This document shows positions 1 through 14,615 of a DNA stretch of 64,000 nucleotides, in pieces. The notes beneath the pieces were generated by a model, which searched no databases, was not told where the DNA came from, and saw nothing but the letters and a program-made list of their open reading frames with translations. Source of the DNA: Cristatella mucedo. Taxonomy: Eukaryota; Bryozoa; Phylactolaemata; Cristatellidae. The translations under genes and the position numbers were made by a program. Positions within the stretch are counted from its first letter, which is position 1; each line of letters starts with the position of its first letter. The stretch spans positions 391,001-455,000 of the forward strand of contig WPIO01000073.1 of assembly GCA_009760855.2 (NCBI GenBank). The letters are read 5' to 3'.

Positions 1-60
1 TGTAAAACGCCTAGAAAGAGAGTTAGTTCTATAAGGCCGCCATTATAATATATTATCGAA
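1..60 (+). mobile_element. L2-like LINE 3' tail, cut by window start
   Basis: The first bases match the conserved 3' tail of the L2 family in this window (tgtaaagcgcctagaaag, agttctctgagggcgc), with several changes. They are followed by an AT-rich run in place of the usual (ATT)n. The rest of the element lies before the window. Confidence 0.6.
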
Positions 61-2492
61 ATTACAATTATTTAACATTAGTTTCACATGTTATTTTCAA
101 TTGTGAAAGTCTTTGCACTTTCGAAAGATTGCCAGGTGACCATTATTTCTTCTCACAGTCACCCTACCACCGGCTCCGCCTGCAGGGATGTCACGAGAAC
201 GGTGCTTGGGTAGGTGCTTACGAACGACGGGCTTTACAACCAAGTGAGTGCCGAGTCGATTGTGGTAGTTATTGCCTCTTACGTTGCACTCTGCATTGAT
301 GGATTGTTACTCGGTACTTTAAGCATCCCATTAACACGAGCTTTGGTGGCACGCTTCGATCAAAGGTGATGACGAGCTATCAGCTATTGATAGTCCATTG
401 ATTAGGTTATTACTTTTGTTAGTATTCGCCATATGTAGGCCACTGCTTCCCAGATTCTTACGAAGGGGCCGAAGAGCCCCGATTAAACGATTCAGAATCA
501 GGCTGTGGCGAGGAGTCATTGCTTGCAGCATAGGTCGGCAGTTTCTTAGGACGCTACGTGGCTCCGACGGTCTCAGCCTCGGTGCTCTGAGGATGATGGT
601 CCCCCACTGCCAGTACGATACTGCTTGAATTTCGCACAGAGCGCTTCAATGTATGCTATCTTGTCCTGCATTCATTACATTTACTTTTGTTCATGTAATA
701 AATAATCACTTCCACTCTTCTCAGACCCGTGCCTTGCGTCTCCTTTGTCGCTGGCTAACAAAATAACTCACCTATTTGAATAAAATCATTCAGGTTGTTA
801 CTGCTAATAACCATGAGAAGTCATTAGAGCAGCATTCAGAAGAGAATTAAATCTCTCACAAAAACAGCTTCATAACTATCTGCATGAGAAGCAATAAGCA
901 CGAGTTCATAACAAGAAGGATATTGTGCTTAAACAATCGACGCTTGCAAGGAATGTATTTGCTTAGACGAGGTTGCAAACAATGAAAATCAGGGTCGCTG
1001 GTGAGCTGGATCAAAGGCTCTAAAGTATGCACAGGTAAGCATGTAATTATGCACAGGTAAGCAGGCAAAGACCATTGGAACAGCAGTCACCAAGTACATG
1101 GGTTAATGTGGAGCAGGGAGAGCTGAGAGAAACTGGTGTGTCATCAGCTGCGACACAATAGATGCAAAGTCATTTTAGATTTTAAGGAAGCCTGGAGCAA
1201 GCTATAGAGTTGAAGTAAATACGAAATGGAGGTATGGTCATCAAAACCTTACAATTTGTATGAGGTAATACATAAATTTGAGGTGCTGGTTATGCGATAG
1301 ACAGCTAGAAGAAGAAAGAGTTTTTATAATTAGGTTGGTGCAAGCAAGTGAAGCTACCAGTAGTGAATACTGCGGATCGTGAAGTTCTTTCTATGCTTTA
1401 TAAGGAGCCCGTGAAGCTCACATCAATTTTCAATCATATGAGAGCTATGAAGTAAATGGGAGAGCCAGGCAGTTGCCGAGTTCTGCACTAGTGGCAGCCA
1501 ATTAAGGTCACATGACTAGAGCCCTGAATTAAAGAAAAAACAACTATTAAGACGCAAGGCCACACACACTTGCACTAAAGTGGTGGCCGTAATCTTGTCT
1601 AAACATGATACCTTATGTGTGCGATATTAATCAGCTGATAGTAGGCTGACATATCAGGGAATGCAATGTACTCATTCAAGTCAATTTGTTTTGGATCAGC
1701 TTACCCAGATTACAGGTTAACGTCTCGAGAATGAAGCCAGATGAATTAAAATTGAGGGTGAGGTCTTTCAAACTTAGATTGACACCAGGGTTTTCCATGG
1801 TTAGTAGGCTTTTCCTATAGTATTTAAGATTGAGGAAGTTAGTACCTATCCAATTACGAAATTTGTTCGATTCTGGCTGCAAGGGGAATCAGTGAATTCG
1901 TTAATGAGCTATGCTGAGAATGGTCTAGGTGTAGGTATAACAGAGCGGTATCAGAGTAGCTATGAAAAGCAAAACAGTGTTTCTGACGATGACTTTAGCT
2001 AGAAGGGAATACAGCTTGTGAAAATAAGGCACCTAAGAACAACCTAAGAAATACTAATGACATTTGACGGGCATCACAGACTACAGAAACTCTTTTCATT
2101 CTTCCACATCCCAACAGCTTTCATTAATTAGAACCTAAACCATTTTGGAATTTCGCTGGTGCCACCTGCGGGGGGAGGGCTTCGACTAGCAATCCACAAT
2201 AGTCTGCTGGTCAGTTCAGTCAAAGGCTGCTCTTAGCTATTAGAGAACTAGTAAAGAGGCCCCACCATAACAAGCTAGAGGCAGAGGGTGATTATATCCA
2301 GATGAAGAGCCCTAGGAAGGCGTTTCTCTCTGACAATCTTGATGATGCTTCTGCAGAATTTCGAGATAGCTTTAAAAAAAAACTGTCAATATCCGGAGTC
2401 ACTTTGAACTATATGTCTAAAACCATATCGGATGATTTTTTATAGGATTTTGAAATTGCACGCAAGACAACCAATTGTTTATTGATATTTAC
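61..2492. other. No gene recognised
   Basis: I see no supported exon. I looked here on the minus strand for the last two CNBD exons of copy A (a SVEIYSKEG-like strand and an RTATVRA-like cassette) and found neither by eye. The short ORFs present have no recognisable features. Confidence 0.5.
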
Positions 2493-2667
2493 CTTTTTCG
2501 ATGAAGTACATTTTTGTTGCTGCGTAGCCTGCCCTGATTATGAGATCACCGGGCTGATAGTATTCGTACTTTAACGCCGAGACTACGTCTTGAACAAAGG
2601 ACAAATCCGTCTTACTGAAAATTGGAACATTCAAGACGAGATTTCGGCGCATGTGGTTGATAATTTC
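2493..2667 (-). CDS. HCN-like: HCN-like copy A, first CNBD exon
   Basis: The exon has 175 nt, with acceptor tttttag|GAA and donor AAAG|GTAAAT. It encodes the last C-linker helix and the start of the cyclic-nucleotide-binding fold: INHMRRNLVLNVPIFSK, then YYQPGDLIIRAG, then TKMYFIEK. PGD-x-I-I-x-x-G and K-M-Y-F-I are CNBD beta-roll signatures. The exon ends in phase 1, as in copy B. The remaining CNBD exons of this copy are not visible to its left. Confidence 0.93.
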
Positions 2668-2900
2668 CTAAAAAACACGTTCACAAAAAGTGGCTATTTA
2701 GTACCTCTAAATGCAAAAATAAATCTGTGCACAAATATCTGCCACGGGCCGGCTCTCTACGTGTGGGTATGTGCGCCCAAATGGCTCCCTCATTTTCTAC
2801 TGCACAGACGCTAAAGCAAATGCAGCAGGCATTCAAAATATATCGCCAGGGCAATTTTTCGTTCACTCAAGCAACAGATGCATAGCTGCTAATATGGCAC

Positions 2901-3047
2901 CTGCTTTAGTGGAGCCGATAGTTCATCCAGGACTTCATCTTCTTCAAACATTTTTCCGGCATACCGGTAGTCAAAATAGTCGTAAATCTTCGACCGAAGT
3001 GCCATAGGCAACTTTCGGTATACCATGAATTCATCGACATCTTGAAT
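2901..3047 (-). CDS. HCN-like: HCN-like copy A, C-linker exon
   Basis: The exon is 49 codons, phase 0, with acceptor tttacttgcag and donor CAG|GTGCCA. It encodes the helices that couple the CNBD to S6: DEFMVYRKLPMALRSKI, then YDYFDYRYAGKMFEEDEVL, then ELSAPLKQ. This matches the family pattern Y-M-x-x-H-K-L-P-x-D-M-R-x-K-I-x-D-Y-Y-x-x-R-Y-x-G-K. It is clearly diverged from the equivalent exon of copy B, mostly at silent sites. Confidence 0.93.
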
Positions 3048-4257
3048 CTGCAAGTAAATGTTTTTGCCCACAAGTACTTCAGCAGATGATATTCGCAGTG
3101 TGCTATGGAAAACTACTCTGAAGGAAAAAGAATTCCTCAATGAAATGTCGGTGCGAAAATCCTCGAGAGCCTGCTTCGCCTGACTCTCTTCTCTATCACA
3201 TTTCTCGACCTCACAGCCTCATCTACAGAACGCCTGCCGAGGTGTGACAGTAGACGTATAACTCGATTTACAGGTAACATATTTGGCTGCTGCCGGTTTG
3301 GCTGTTAAATCGTGCACTATCCCGCGTAGAGCAAACGATTATACTGGCTACAGTTGTGAAACTTCAGGAAAGAATGCTGCTACCTATTGCAATCATGCTG
3401 CATGCAAACTGAGGGCTTGGCAGCTGCCTGCAGATGCGTTTTGAAAATGTAGAACAGCTCCTGTGGATTTTTTGGCTTGATGCCTGACCTACTTCAATGC
3501 AGCTCAAAGTTAATGGATTTTTAGCTGAAGGAATGATGAATCCTGTAAGAATATTACGAAATAAATACCTTTTAATAATCCAGACTATTCGTTAAACTAC
3601 CAAAAGTTAACTTAGCCCTCGATAATTTTTTTGACAAACGCTAAATATTATCGATTACTTGGAGGTTTCCTTCAACGGCTTTTGTTTGCAAGGTATTGCA
3701 ATATTTCCTTCTTGTCGGTCTGGAAACACGATAAGAGCCCTTTTTGGGCCTGGTTCCTTTGAGGTTTTTTAATGAACATTATTATATTCTCAATAAGTAA
3801 TACTCTTATGAATAAACTATGAGCCCATCGAAAAAACCGGGTGTGGCAGTCTACTCTAACCCTTACTAAATGGAAGAACAAAATAGCACTCTACATTGTC
3901 CAGATGGCGGAGCAAAGCAGTTCTCAGTGCAGTTTGATCAGCTGCATCTCGTGGCAGTTGTGGCAAACACGCTCAATACATGAGACTTCATCAAAATCTA
4001 GAGCAATAATCTAATTAAAATTCTTAACAGTGCGATTGCGATTGCATTAGGAATTTCAAGCAGTTGCGTGCAACGAAAGCTTCTTCCTCAGTTTTTCAGG
4101 GGAAGTTAGGCTAATGCGACCGGGAACGGAGCTGGATACACATCCATGGCGGCACACCCACTAGGTCCACGTGAACCACACGAAACATGCCGTTCTTAGC
4201 ATTCTACAGTGCTTTTTATTTGATAAGATACAATTAAAGCCAAGAAAAAAATCACTC
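3048..4257. other. Intron of copy A, no element recognised
   Basis: AT-rich intronic sequence between the pore and C-linker exons of copy A, with no recognisable coding segment or repeat before the SINE at 4258. Confidence 0.5.
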
Positions 4258-4398
4258 TGCCTCGCTGGTTCGACCCAGTGGTTGAGAAGATGCACGCCCC
4301 GACCAAGGTCTGGCTGAGGTCGTGGGCTCGAGCCCCGAGGCATACGTGAAGCTCCTGAATAGAGAGTAAGTTCTATTAGCGTGCTATGCAAGTTGATT
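4258..4398 (+). mobile_element. SINE-A, tRNA-derived SINE
   Basis: It has a tRNA-like head with A-box-like cagtggttgagaag and B box gtcgtgggctcgagccc. A tail follows (ctcctgaatagagagtaagt) that is a diverged copy of the L2-type 3' stem-loop. It lies in the intron between the pore and C-linker exons of copy A, antisense to the gene. Confidence 0.75.
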
Positions 4399-6101
4399 AT
4401 ATGTACTTACATATCACGAGTATCCCGACTTCTAAGTTGTGTGCGTCGCTCGTTGAAACTTGCGACAAACACGAGGAGCATTTCTCCTTAGAAGTGGCTT
4501 GACAAGAATATGCACAGAGTTTTTCGATTACTTTCAAATAGAAGACAACTATTTCCTTACGAAAGTCTGGGTGCACGTGAACATTTGGAAGACTAACCCA
4601 TATTAGTAGCTGCACTGCACAGCAAAACGAAGCAGCTGAGAAGGTATAGAGATGCAAGAAAAATGGCTATAATACTCGGAAACCTGTCACAATTGGGAAG
4701 CTTTCAGATTAAATAAACCGGGGTGAATTAATATAAGCATGCGATCGAGGACTGACAACTGAAGCTCGCATAAAATGGCTTGGTTTTATTCCATTTATTT
4801 CAAATTGAGTAAAATACCACTGTTATAAAAAGATGCACTAATAAAGTTGGAACGGCACTGCTGCGGAGGCAGCTGTTGGTAGAAGAGCTTTGACATAAGA
4901 ATAGCAAATTGGAGAGAGGACTTGCAGGCAGACTCAGAACCCAACTGTGAAGCATTAGGACTATCGGTGATACAGAAACGTGTCCAACACTTCACTCTGA
5001 GAATAATCTGTCAAAGATTACATCTTAGCATCACACTGCAAGGAAAATCAGCTTGAGCAGCACACAATTTTTGCACAATGTGTTGTTAGTGACGTTGCCT
5101 CACTCTAATCGGTCATTATGTGGTTTGGAAACCCGACTATAAAACTCACTAACGAGCTGTTACTGTCAGAGTCAATCGGTATCACACGTTCATTGCTAAT
5201 AGGCAGTGCTTTCAACCTCAAATCAATTGCTCATGTTCACATATTGTTCACCAGCCGCAAATAATGTTTGCCCTTGAGGTGACACAAGCATTTAGATAAT
5301 TAGTAGCTGAATCGGATTCCGACGTTTTATGTGAAGAATACATCTGGATCTCGTCCCAATTAAAGTAATAGCCGATAACTAGGGCGTGAAAGAATTCTCA
5401 CAGAGACGTGGTAGACAACGAGAAATGCAAAGAACCGAGAACGGAGCCTTGTGGGACTCTAAGGGTGACTGTGTCTGGTCGAGGATTAAAAAGATAGGGT
5501 ACGTCCAAATTGAACCGCACCAGTGCAGAAGCCACCAGACCGTTAACTCTTGGCTCACTTCGGCTGTGTTGGTACACTAAAAAATCCACTTCGTCGTGTA
5601 AGAATTTCCGAAGTTAGGTGTAAAACGAGGGCGGACATTATTTTTCCACGGAAGGTGCTGTATATTAGTGATTAGTGTATATTAGTGTATATCAGTGTAT
5701 AGTAGTGTGAAAGATGGATAATGATTTTAGCATTTAACAATTTTGACAAAACAGAACAAAAAGATGAATCGCCATAGTATTTATATTGGAGCACGTGATG
5801 AGACTCGAAGCTAAATCAAGTTGAAAATTTTTGCTTACTTTGCATTGTATCTATCTATGTCAATTGAGCGAAAGAGATCAGACATTTTGCATATTTTAGC
5901 ACTCTTACTGAAAGGCTCCATTTGAGCCTAGTTAGAATAATTCGTAAATTATGTATCGAGTCTAAATTCGTATGGAGCTACTTTACAAATAAAGATAATA
6001 GTTTTAATAAAAATGGGGATACGTTTTATTCTTTAATCGGCAATATTCACAATACGAAATCGAGGCTGTTCCACTGTATGCACGAACAAGCCGATACTCA
6101 C
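4399..6101. other. Intron of copy A with a small tandem repeat
   Basis: AT-rich intron. The only structure I see is about five imperfect copies of the 10-mer attagtgtat at 5660-5709. Confidence 0.5.
5660..5709. repeat. Minisatellite-like tandem repeat, 10-bp unit
   Basis: Successive units read tatattagtg, attagtgtat, attagtgtat, atcagtgtat and agtagtgtga. The array is short, imperfect and intronic. Confidence 0.7.
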
Positions 6102-6320
6102 AAACGACTGGTACGTCTTGCCGGCGACGTCGAAGCCCATGACGATGGCCGAGAAGTAGCCGACGAGCAGGACGTAGGTGGACGAGAGCAGGAGCATGAG
6201 CAGGATCGACAGCCAGATGTCCGTCATGTTGATGGGCGTGGTGAGACCGTAGCCGACGCCGCACATGAACGACAGCGTCTTGAGCCAAGAGTTGAAGTGC
6301 TGCTCGTACCACGTGCTGTT
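6102..6320 (-). CDS. HCN-like: HCN-like copy A, exon encoding pore helix, selectivity filter and S6
   Basis: The exon is 73 codons, phase 0, with acceptor gtgctgcag|AAC and donor TTT|GTGAGT. It opens with NSTWYEQ (a possible N-glycosylation sequon at the turret, as in HCN channels). The filter MCGVGYGLTTP is encoded around 6246-6260, followed by S6 with VGYFSAIVMGFDVAGKTYQSF. The exon is about 98% identical to 58701-58919: four differences in 219 nt, two silent, with Ser/Ala and Leu/Met changes in S6. The first ~21 nt of the upstream intron are also shared. Confidence 0.95.
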
Positions 6321-6481
6321 CTGCAGCACGCGGAAATGCCGCTCTGCTTACGAGCTGTCCGTAAGACGTGCTAAGCTGCACTAGCAGTGGGTGCTGCTGC
6401 CTGATGCCAAGCAGGGCTGCTGCCGCTGCCACTTAGGCTGGGGAAGCAAGACTTAGATGTGCTTCTGCTAGCGAGGCTAAC

Positions 6482-6631
6482 CTGCAGGCCTTGCATGTAG
6501 ACCCACGAGTCATTCGGGAAATTCTGGACGGCAGGCACGAACACGATGAGGCAGGCCGCCCAGTGCGACATCAGCAGTGCCACGAGCAGCAGACGAATGG
6601 CAGCAAACACTGCGCCGGTGATGTTGAAGAG
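6482..6631 (-). CDS. HCN-like: HCN-like copy A, exon encoding S5 and pore turret
   Basis: The exon is exactly 50 codons, phase 0 to phase 0, with acceptor gactgcag and donor CAG|GTTAGC. It encodes S5 with the family motif MSHWAAC followed by VFVPAVQNFPNDSWVYMQGL, equivalent to the C-H-W-x-x-C-L...V-P...F-P-x-D-x-W-V of HCN channels. The intron before it is 8.0 kb and the one after is 161 nt. It resembles copy B (59083-59232) more than the S1-S4 exons do, but less than the pore exon does. Confidence 0.93.
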
Positions 6632-6965
6632 CTGCAGTCAATCAACATGACATGCGACTGCCAGCTTCTTGAGACTCGACATTGCTTGGAGGTGAGCACC
6701 ACCGTATCACGAAGAGTGGTCTGTGCTGGTACATAATTCAATGAAAGAGATCGTGAGAGAACTTTCCTGAAGAATGGGCCAGAATGCTACAGTCTGCCTC
6801 CATTTGATTCAAACCGGGCGTAGCAAGTTCAACGTCCCGACAGGTGTATGCTTCAAATACAGTGCTTGTTGAGGTGGTGCAGCCTTTAGCAGTTAAATTA
6901 CGGCTATTAACTTTTATCTGTGGCAACAATAGTGAAATACAACTAGTTTGCTAATCCCAGAGGTT

Positions 6966-7360
6966 TGAGCATGTGTCTCCTTTAATAAAAGAACTAGGAT
7001 GGCTGCCGATTGATCACCTAATACAAAGCGATTTTCTTATGCTTATTTTGCGCAGAAGGCCCGTCGTAGCTTGGACCCTAAAGACCTAGCTGAACTGCTG
7101 CACAAATTTCAGCCTTCTCATGCCATCAGGTCCTGTATGGACGATAAATTAACTGTGCCATTCCTTCGCATAAAGAACGTAGGCCACAGAAGCTTTTGCT
7201 ATGAATGTCCTAGACTGTGGACCTCTCTTCCACGATTCTTACTCAATGACAGCTACTCTCTTGCTGCCGACTATGGCACATCCTTTCCTGCCATCCTGAG
7301 GTACTACTTCCATGCCACTAACTACCTACCTCAACTGCTCTCCTGACTCTGCTTAGCTTC
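6966..7360 (+). mobile_element. LINE-B fragment, C-terminal end of the reverse-transcriptase ORF
   Basis: Translation gives LLKELGWLP-like sequence, then AELLHKFQPSHAIRSCMDDK, then RLWTSLPRFLLNDSYSLAAD and AILRYYFHATNYLPQLLS. The same peptide recurs at 26.5 kb, 34.8 kb and 41.1 kb. It is a 5'-truncated, frameshifted copy, abutted at its 3' end by a minus-strand L2 fragment. It lies in the 8.0 kb intron of copy A. Confidence 0.75.
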
Positions 7361-7365
7361 TTACC

Positions 7366-7965
7366 TTATAATAATATAATAATATTAATAATGCAATCTT
7401 TTAGCATCCTCAAAGAGCTGAATCCCGCTCTCTCTCTCTAAGCACTTTACAAATGCTGCAAATAAAACATTATCAAATATTTGGTGGTAACATCCACAAG
7501 CGATACCCACAGTGTAAGCAGGTACGTGCACACCAAGGACGAATCACAAATAACCTCCGAATACTAAAAGAAAACAGGTGCGTTGTAAGCTTCTTTTAAA
7601 TATGATCATGTAAAGAGATGTTGTGACGTGCGTCTGGAGTGAGTTTAAAGCCTTGTGAGCATAGGAACTAAATGCACGATCTTTAATGGTTTTCAGCTTG
7701 AGCGAGGTATGGCTAAACGATTCTAGTCACAACTGTGAGTTGTGCCTTTCTTCGCCTGGTAGGGCAGAAGTTTCGATAGGTAGATTTAGCTGTATTCAGA
7801 AAATGAAGGGACCTAGAAGAGCAGAACTTTAATGTCGATGCTTTACATGACTGGGTGCCAGTGCAGGTCGGCGAGACGTTGTGTGATATGGCAGCTGCTA
7901 GACTCACGACAGACGAGCCTCACTGCAGAGTTTGACCCTAAGTGCAAGCACCTGATTGAAAGGGA
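7366..7965 (-). mobile_element. L2-like LINE, 3' fragment, head-to-head with the next copy
   Basis: On the minus strand it has a decayed (ATT)n tail and stem-loop near 7370-7470, then the 3' untranslated region, then reverse-transcriptase C-terminal sequence (LVQNSAARLV-like and LLADLHWLP-like stretches, much decayed). It meets an oppositely oriented L2 fragment at about 7965. Confidence 0.7.
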
Positions 7966-8758
7966 TCCAAATTCCAAAGCAACCTCTCGTTAGACGACCA
8001 TATCAGCTCCACAGTAAAATCTGCCTACTGTCAGCTACATAACATTGCTAAAATTCTGGCTTGTTAAGATTACGACACCACGTCTAAGTTGGTCCATGCA
8101 GTTGAGAAATTCCGTCTTGACTTCTTTAACTCACTGCTTGCTGGCCTGCTGGCGTGTGCAATCACGCGACTACAGCTGGTGCAAAACTGCAGCTTCCACT
8201 TCTCGCCGATCTGCACTGGCTACCAGTCAAGCAACGGATCGACTTCAAGGTTTGGTCGCTCACTTGTAGGTCACTTTATTCTTTGGCTCCACCCTATCTA
8301 TCAGATCTACTCACCCACCATGCCAAATATCGCACCACATGCATTTTGGAATCTAACATTTTACAAATACATCGTAAAACCCTCAAATCCTTTGGAGACC
8401 GCACATTTAGTTCACCTGCTCCCAAAGCCTGTAATTCCCTCCCGACTTGCGTCAGAGCATGTCCTGACTTGACCACGTTTAAAAAACTTAAAAATACACC
8501 TATTTAGGACAGCATTTAGTGGGTCCCTGTGCTTCGTTCTTCACGTGCTTATGCAAGCTGACACTGTGCATGCTGCCACTAACCACATTTGCGTGCTGAC
8601 CCTGTGCATGTCACCCCTAACCATCTTATTCATGTTGTTTATCAAGCATGTTATTACTCACCATTCAATCGCGTTTTCCTTTGCAGCAAATGTAAAGCGC
8701 CTAGAAAGAGATGGAGTTCTCTGAGGGCGCTTTATCAAGTGCATTAGTATTGTTGTAA
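7965..8758 (+). mobile_element. L2-like LINE, 3' fragment with tail
   Basis: This is a 5'-truncated copy with readable LLADLHWLPVKQRIDFKVWS, then SLAPPYLSDLLTHHAKYRTT, then NSLPTCVRACPDLTTFKKLK. The 3' untranslated region follows with repeated gctgacactgtgcatgctg-like units, and then the tail stem-loop at 8697-8735. Frameshifts make it nonfunctional. Confidence 0.85.
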
Positions 8759-12485
<3,727 letters not shown>

Positions 12486-12558
12486 ATCATGAGGCGCCAA
12501 GAAAGAGATTGAGTTGTATAGGGGCGCTTTATCAAGTGTATTATTATTATTAATAATA
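12486..12558 (+). mobile_element. Solo L2-like 3' tail
   Basis: It consists only of the conserved stem-loop (ggcgccaagaaagagattga, then ggggcgctttatcaagtg) followed by (ATT)n. No upstream element sequence is present, so this is an extremely 5'-truncated insertion. Confidence 0.85.
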
Positions 12559-14615
12559 TTAACCTAGTTGGTAAGCAAGTCGTTTGGAGATACCTGGCTA
12601 CCGGTTTACATTCGGCTCGTTTACCTAATTTCTTTATAGAATGTTATCCTTTTTTGCGGAAATCATCAAAACTTTTGAGCGTTTTCGTTTCTTTTTGAAC
12701 GTTTGCCCAGTGAAGGGTACTCAGCACAATTATTTGATTATTTGACTAGTCTTCTCAGTAGTTTCTTGACGTTTACTCTTAAGAAGATAGTTGACGGTAG
12801 ATGTAAGTTTTTTTCTATTGTAAATCTGTAATTTCACAATATTCTTATATAAGCTAGATATGGCTTTGGCAAATACGGATTGAGAAGACGTGCAATAGTC
12901 TTCGTGTGGCTGTTGACGGACAGACATTCGTGACTTTTTGGATGCTTTTTTAGTCTTCAGCTTAATTCCCAGCCAGTTTAGCGGCGTTTTGCAAGAAACC
13001 AGAGCATATCAGGCAGCGGGTGGATATTGTGCTTGATCAAAGGCGGGCACTCTTACAGATCACTGACAAGCGTAATTTCTATCAAATAGGGTAGTCCACA
13101 TCAAGGACCGAGGATTAAGAAGAATTCACGAGGAAGACATTTCTGTGCAAACAGCATCAGAATCAGCATCAAGGTTTTTTATTTTTTGCTATTAGAAGAC
13201 AACCTTTGCTACCGAAGGGTTGACATGATGCAGAGAGATAAATATCCGTATGTTGACAGATGTGCCAGCAAATACAATATCAGTAGTTAACAGTGTAAAA
13301 TCACGGAAAAAATCAGGTCGATGGTACATCTTGTTATGTAAATGCACGCGTATAACGAGGTATGCAAGAAAATGAACTACTGAGGGAGCGAAAGTTGGCA
13401 TATAGTTAGTCGGTTGGGTTGTAACAAAAACCGACCCATTGCATGCCAACTTTCACTTGGATAACTATCAAAATTAATAGAGTCTCTTAATATGAAGATG
13501 GAACAATTTCTGGAGAACAAGATTAAAATGAGGTAAAAAGAAAATTGAACTACCGCAATTTGCGTCGCCTGGCTAATGGCCTGACCGCCACCATCAGCAG
13601 CTGATGCTCGATTGGAGGATGGAGCTCTGTAGATGTTAATTAGAGGTTCAAAAGTCTGGCTGGAGAGAGAACTGTAGGTGACTCACAATTCAGCGAGGAG
13701 CGCGTGTGAATTGCCACTACACCGAGAGACTTAGTCGACCCCTGGATTTGAAAGATAAAGAACCCGGCAGCCCGGTGGCTTCGATTACGGTCGAGCAGCG
13801 TGGGTATTTTGGCTAGGTTTTGGTCACGGCAAAGAAATCCCGAGATTTTTCGTGAATCATATTACATACATATTTCCAGGAGTTTATTGATTATGGAACG
13901 GACATTTCGCTGAGAAATTAAAGAGTGACCCTATATATGTCAGAAGGTTTAAGGACATTAATTGGAAGTAATTCAGTAAAAGAAACGCTGATGACTCATT
14001 CCTTATCCTATATATTACATAGTCTCGGCTTCCGTCGGGATATCCCAGCTTCGCCACTCCTTAGAAGTAGCGGTATTCATAAATGCTTTTGAATTGCTGT
14101 TGCTACAGAATCAGTGTTGTACACGGGAGTTGAGAGGGGCGAGGCTACTAATCTGCGTCTAAACTCGTACTGTATGGCACAGGTGTGTGAAAGCATTGCC
14201 ACAGAATGGTGGGCGCGACGGCGCGTGCCAGCACTGTTTTGGCCAAAGCGTGTCTACACAGGACTAGAAGCGCGGAGGCACGAGCCAACAGGACGGCGAC
14301 TGCTAGCGCAAATTGTGACGAGACAGCTCAGGCTCATGCAGCAACCCTTTAAGTCGAATCCATGTAATTTCAAGCGTGCTATGTAAAAAAATAAAACAGA
14401 TTGACCTTACACTGAACTTAACTGTCTCATATTCCGAGCTCGCCTTATGCGAAAAGTTCGGAATTTCGGAGCATTTCGAATATTCCGCACCTGACGGAAA
14501 ATGCGAGCCACTCTTGGTAAGCCGGAAGCGGAAGTTGTATTTTACCGTGACAATTTCGGAAATTATTCTGCACAGCAGCCTCTTCTCGCTGCACTGAAGG
14601 TACGCACGTACGTAC
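12559..14615. other. Intron of copy A, nothing recognised
   Basis: I see no exon or repeat family here. The 3' junction of the S3-S4 exon is at 14616. Confidence 0.5.

Noticed and set aside
4258-4340. Genuine tRNA genes at tRNA-like promoter boxes
   Set aside because: At this and all similar sites the A and B boxes are followed by a conserved non-tRNA body and tail repeated across the window, so they are SINE heads.
6321-6345. Extending the pore exon upstream to include RHFRVLQ
   Set aside because: The S5 exon ends in phase 0 and HCN alignment needs NSTW directly after GLQ. The AG before AAC is the acceptor in both copies, and copy B has no AG at the alternative position.
5922-6374. Plus-strand ORF of 150 residues
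   Set aside because: It is antisense to the pore exon of copy A; the minus-strand frame carries the channel motifs and splice sites. The minus-strand Arg/His-rich frame overlapping it is the same exon in the wrong phase.
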